Source of the DNA: Nitrospira sp. MA-1
Lineage (GTDB): Bacteria; Nitrospirota; Nitrospiria; Nitrospirales; UBA8639
Assembly: GCA_032139905.1 (NCBI GenBank)
Contig: JAQJDB010000007.1
Span: 806,001-870,000, forward strand
DNA length: 64,000 bases
Reading direction: 5' to 3'
In this document: positions 63,986-64,000 of the stretch, piece after piece
Layout of the letters: every line of letters starts with the position of its first letter
Numbering within the stretch: the stretch's first letter is position 1
The notes under the pieces: generated by a model
The model's input: only the letters and a program-made list of their open reading frames with translations
Database searches by the model: none
What the model was told of the DNA's origin: nothing
Translations under genes and position numbers: made by a program

Positions 63986-64000
63986 TCTTGAATAATATAG

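Noticed and set aside
1-64000. tRNA, rRNA or CRISPR array
   Set aside because: No cloverleaf with a GTTCRA-type T-loop, no rRNA-like stretch and no regularly spaced direct repeats were found by reading both strands.

Overview
The window looks like a chromosomal stretch of a Gram-negative, metabolically versatile bacterium of moderate GC content. Gene content (the N-acetylglutaminylglutamine amide osmolyte cluster, an RND tripartite pump, outer-membrane proteins, an ECF42-like sigma factor with several DGPF/YciI proteins, a CarS-like membrane protein) would suit a Nitrospirota member such as Nitrospira. No rRNA or other marker gene is present, so that placement is an inference. I see no tRNA, rRNA, CRISPR array, transposase or integrase.

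Layout. (1) 1-2,110: an accessory island with an AT-rich TIR-domain gene whose stop codon lies inside an integron attC-like hairpin. A 62-bp, nearly perfect inverted repeat brackets the island. (2) 2,111-12,227: a DEAD-box helicase, a three-gene RND efflux operon on the minus strand, and a divergent OmpR/EnvZ-type two-component system that probably controls it. (3) 12,395-18,333: a glycosyltransferase and phosphodiesterase-type hydrolase pair, cupin, methyltransferase, a decayed YefM-YoeB toxin-antitoxin remnant and an oxidoreductase. (4) 18,334-21,533: plus-strand accessory genes of unknown function (DUF5677, DUF2513, two orphans) separated by long hairpin-bearing spacers. (5) 21,695-25,754: an ATP-grasp ligase facing a CocE/NonD hydrolase and a second, degenerate ATP-grasp-like protein, possibly an uncharacterised peptide-ligase/hydrolase system. 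(6) 26,242-41,258: scattered stress, membrane and repair genes, including DUF3597, YjbQ, a frameshifted maltose acetyltransferase, BON-MscS, hemerythrin and an overlapping Ada/2OG-oxygenase pair. (7) 41,325-49,615: an ubiquitin-like MoaD/BNR gene pair, then an ECF42-like sigma factor with four DGPF proteins, VOC and DUF1579 proteins, and two candidate sigma-specific promoters. OsmC, RidA and a diiron-type MBL protein follow. (8) 49,963-56,641: the osmolyte operon (amidotransferase, GNAT/ATP-grasp synthetase, M42 peptidase) followed by an OPT-family transporter. (9) 56,785-64,000: TtcA, CarS-like protein, MsrA, a phosphoesterase and a DCC/HTTM pair.

Three families of short dispersed repeats recur between the genes: a roughly 60-bp element with an imperfect 27-bp palindrome (four copies), a roughly 100-bp MITE-like element (three copies), and a roughly 75-bp element (two copies). 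They cluster around the accessory genes and are the main non-coding structure that gene annotation does not explain. Functions are family-level assignments from motifs read in the translated sequence; no database search was run.
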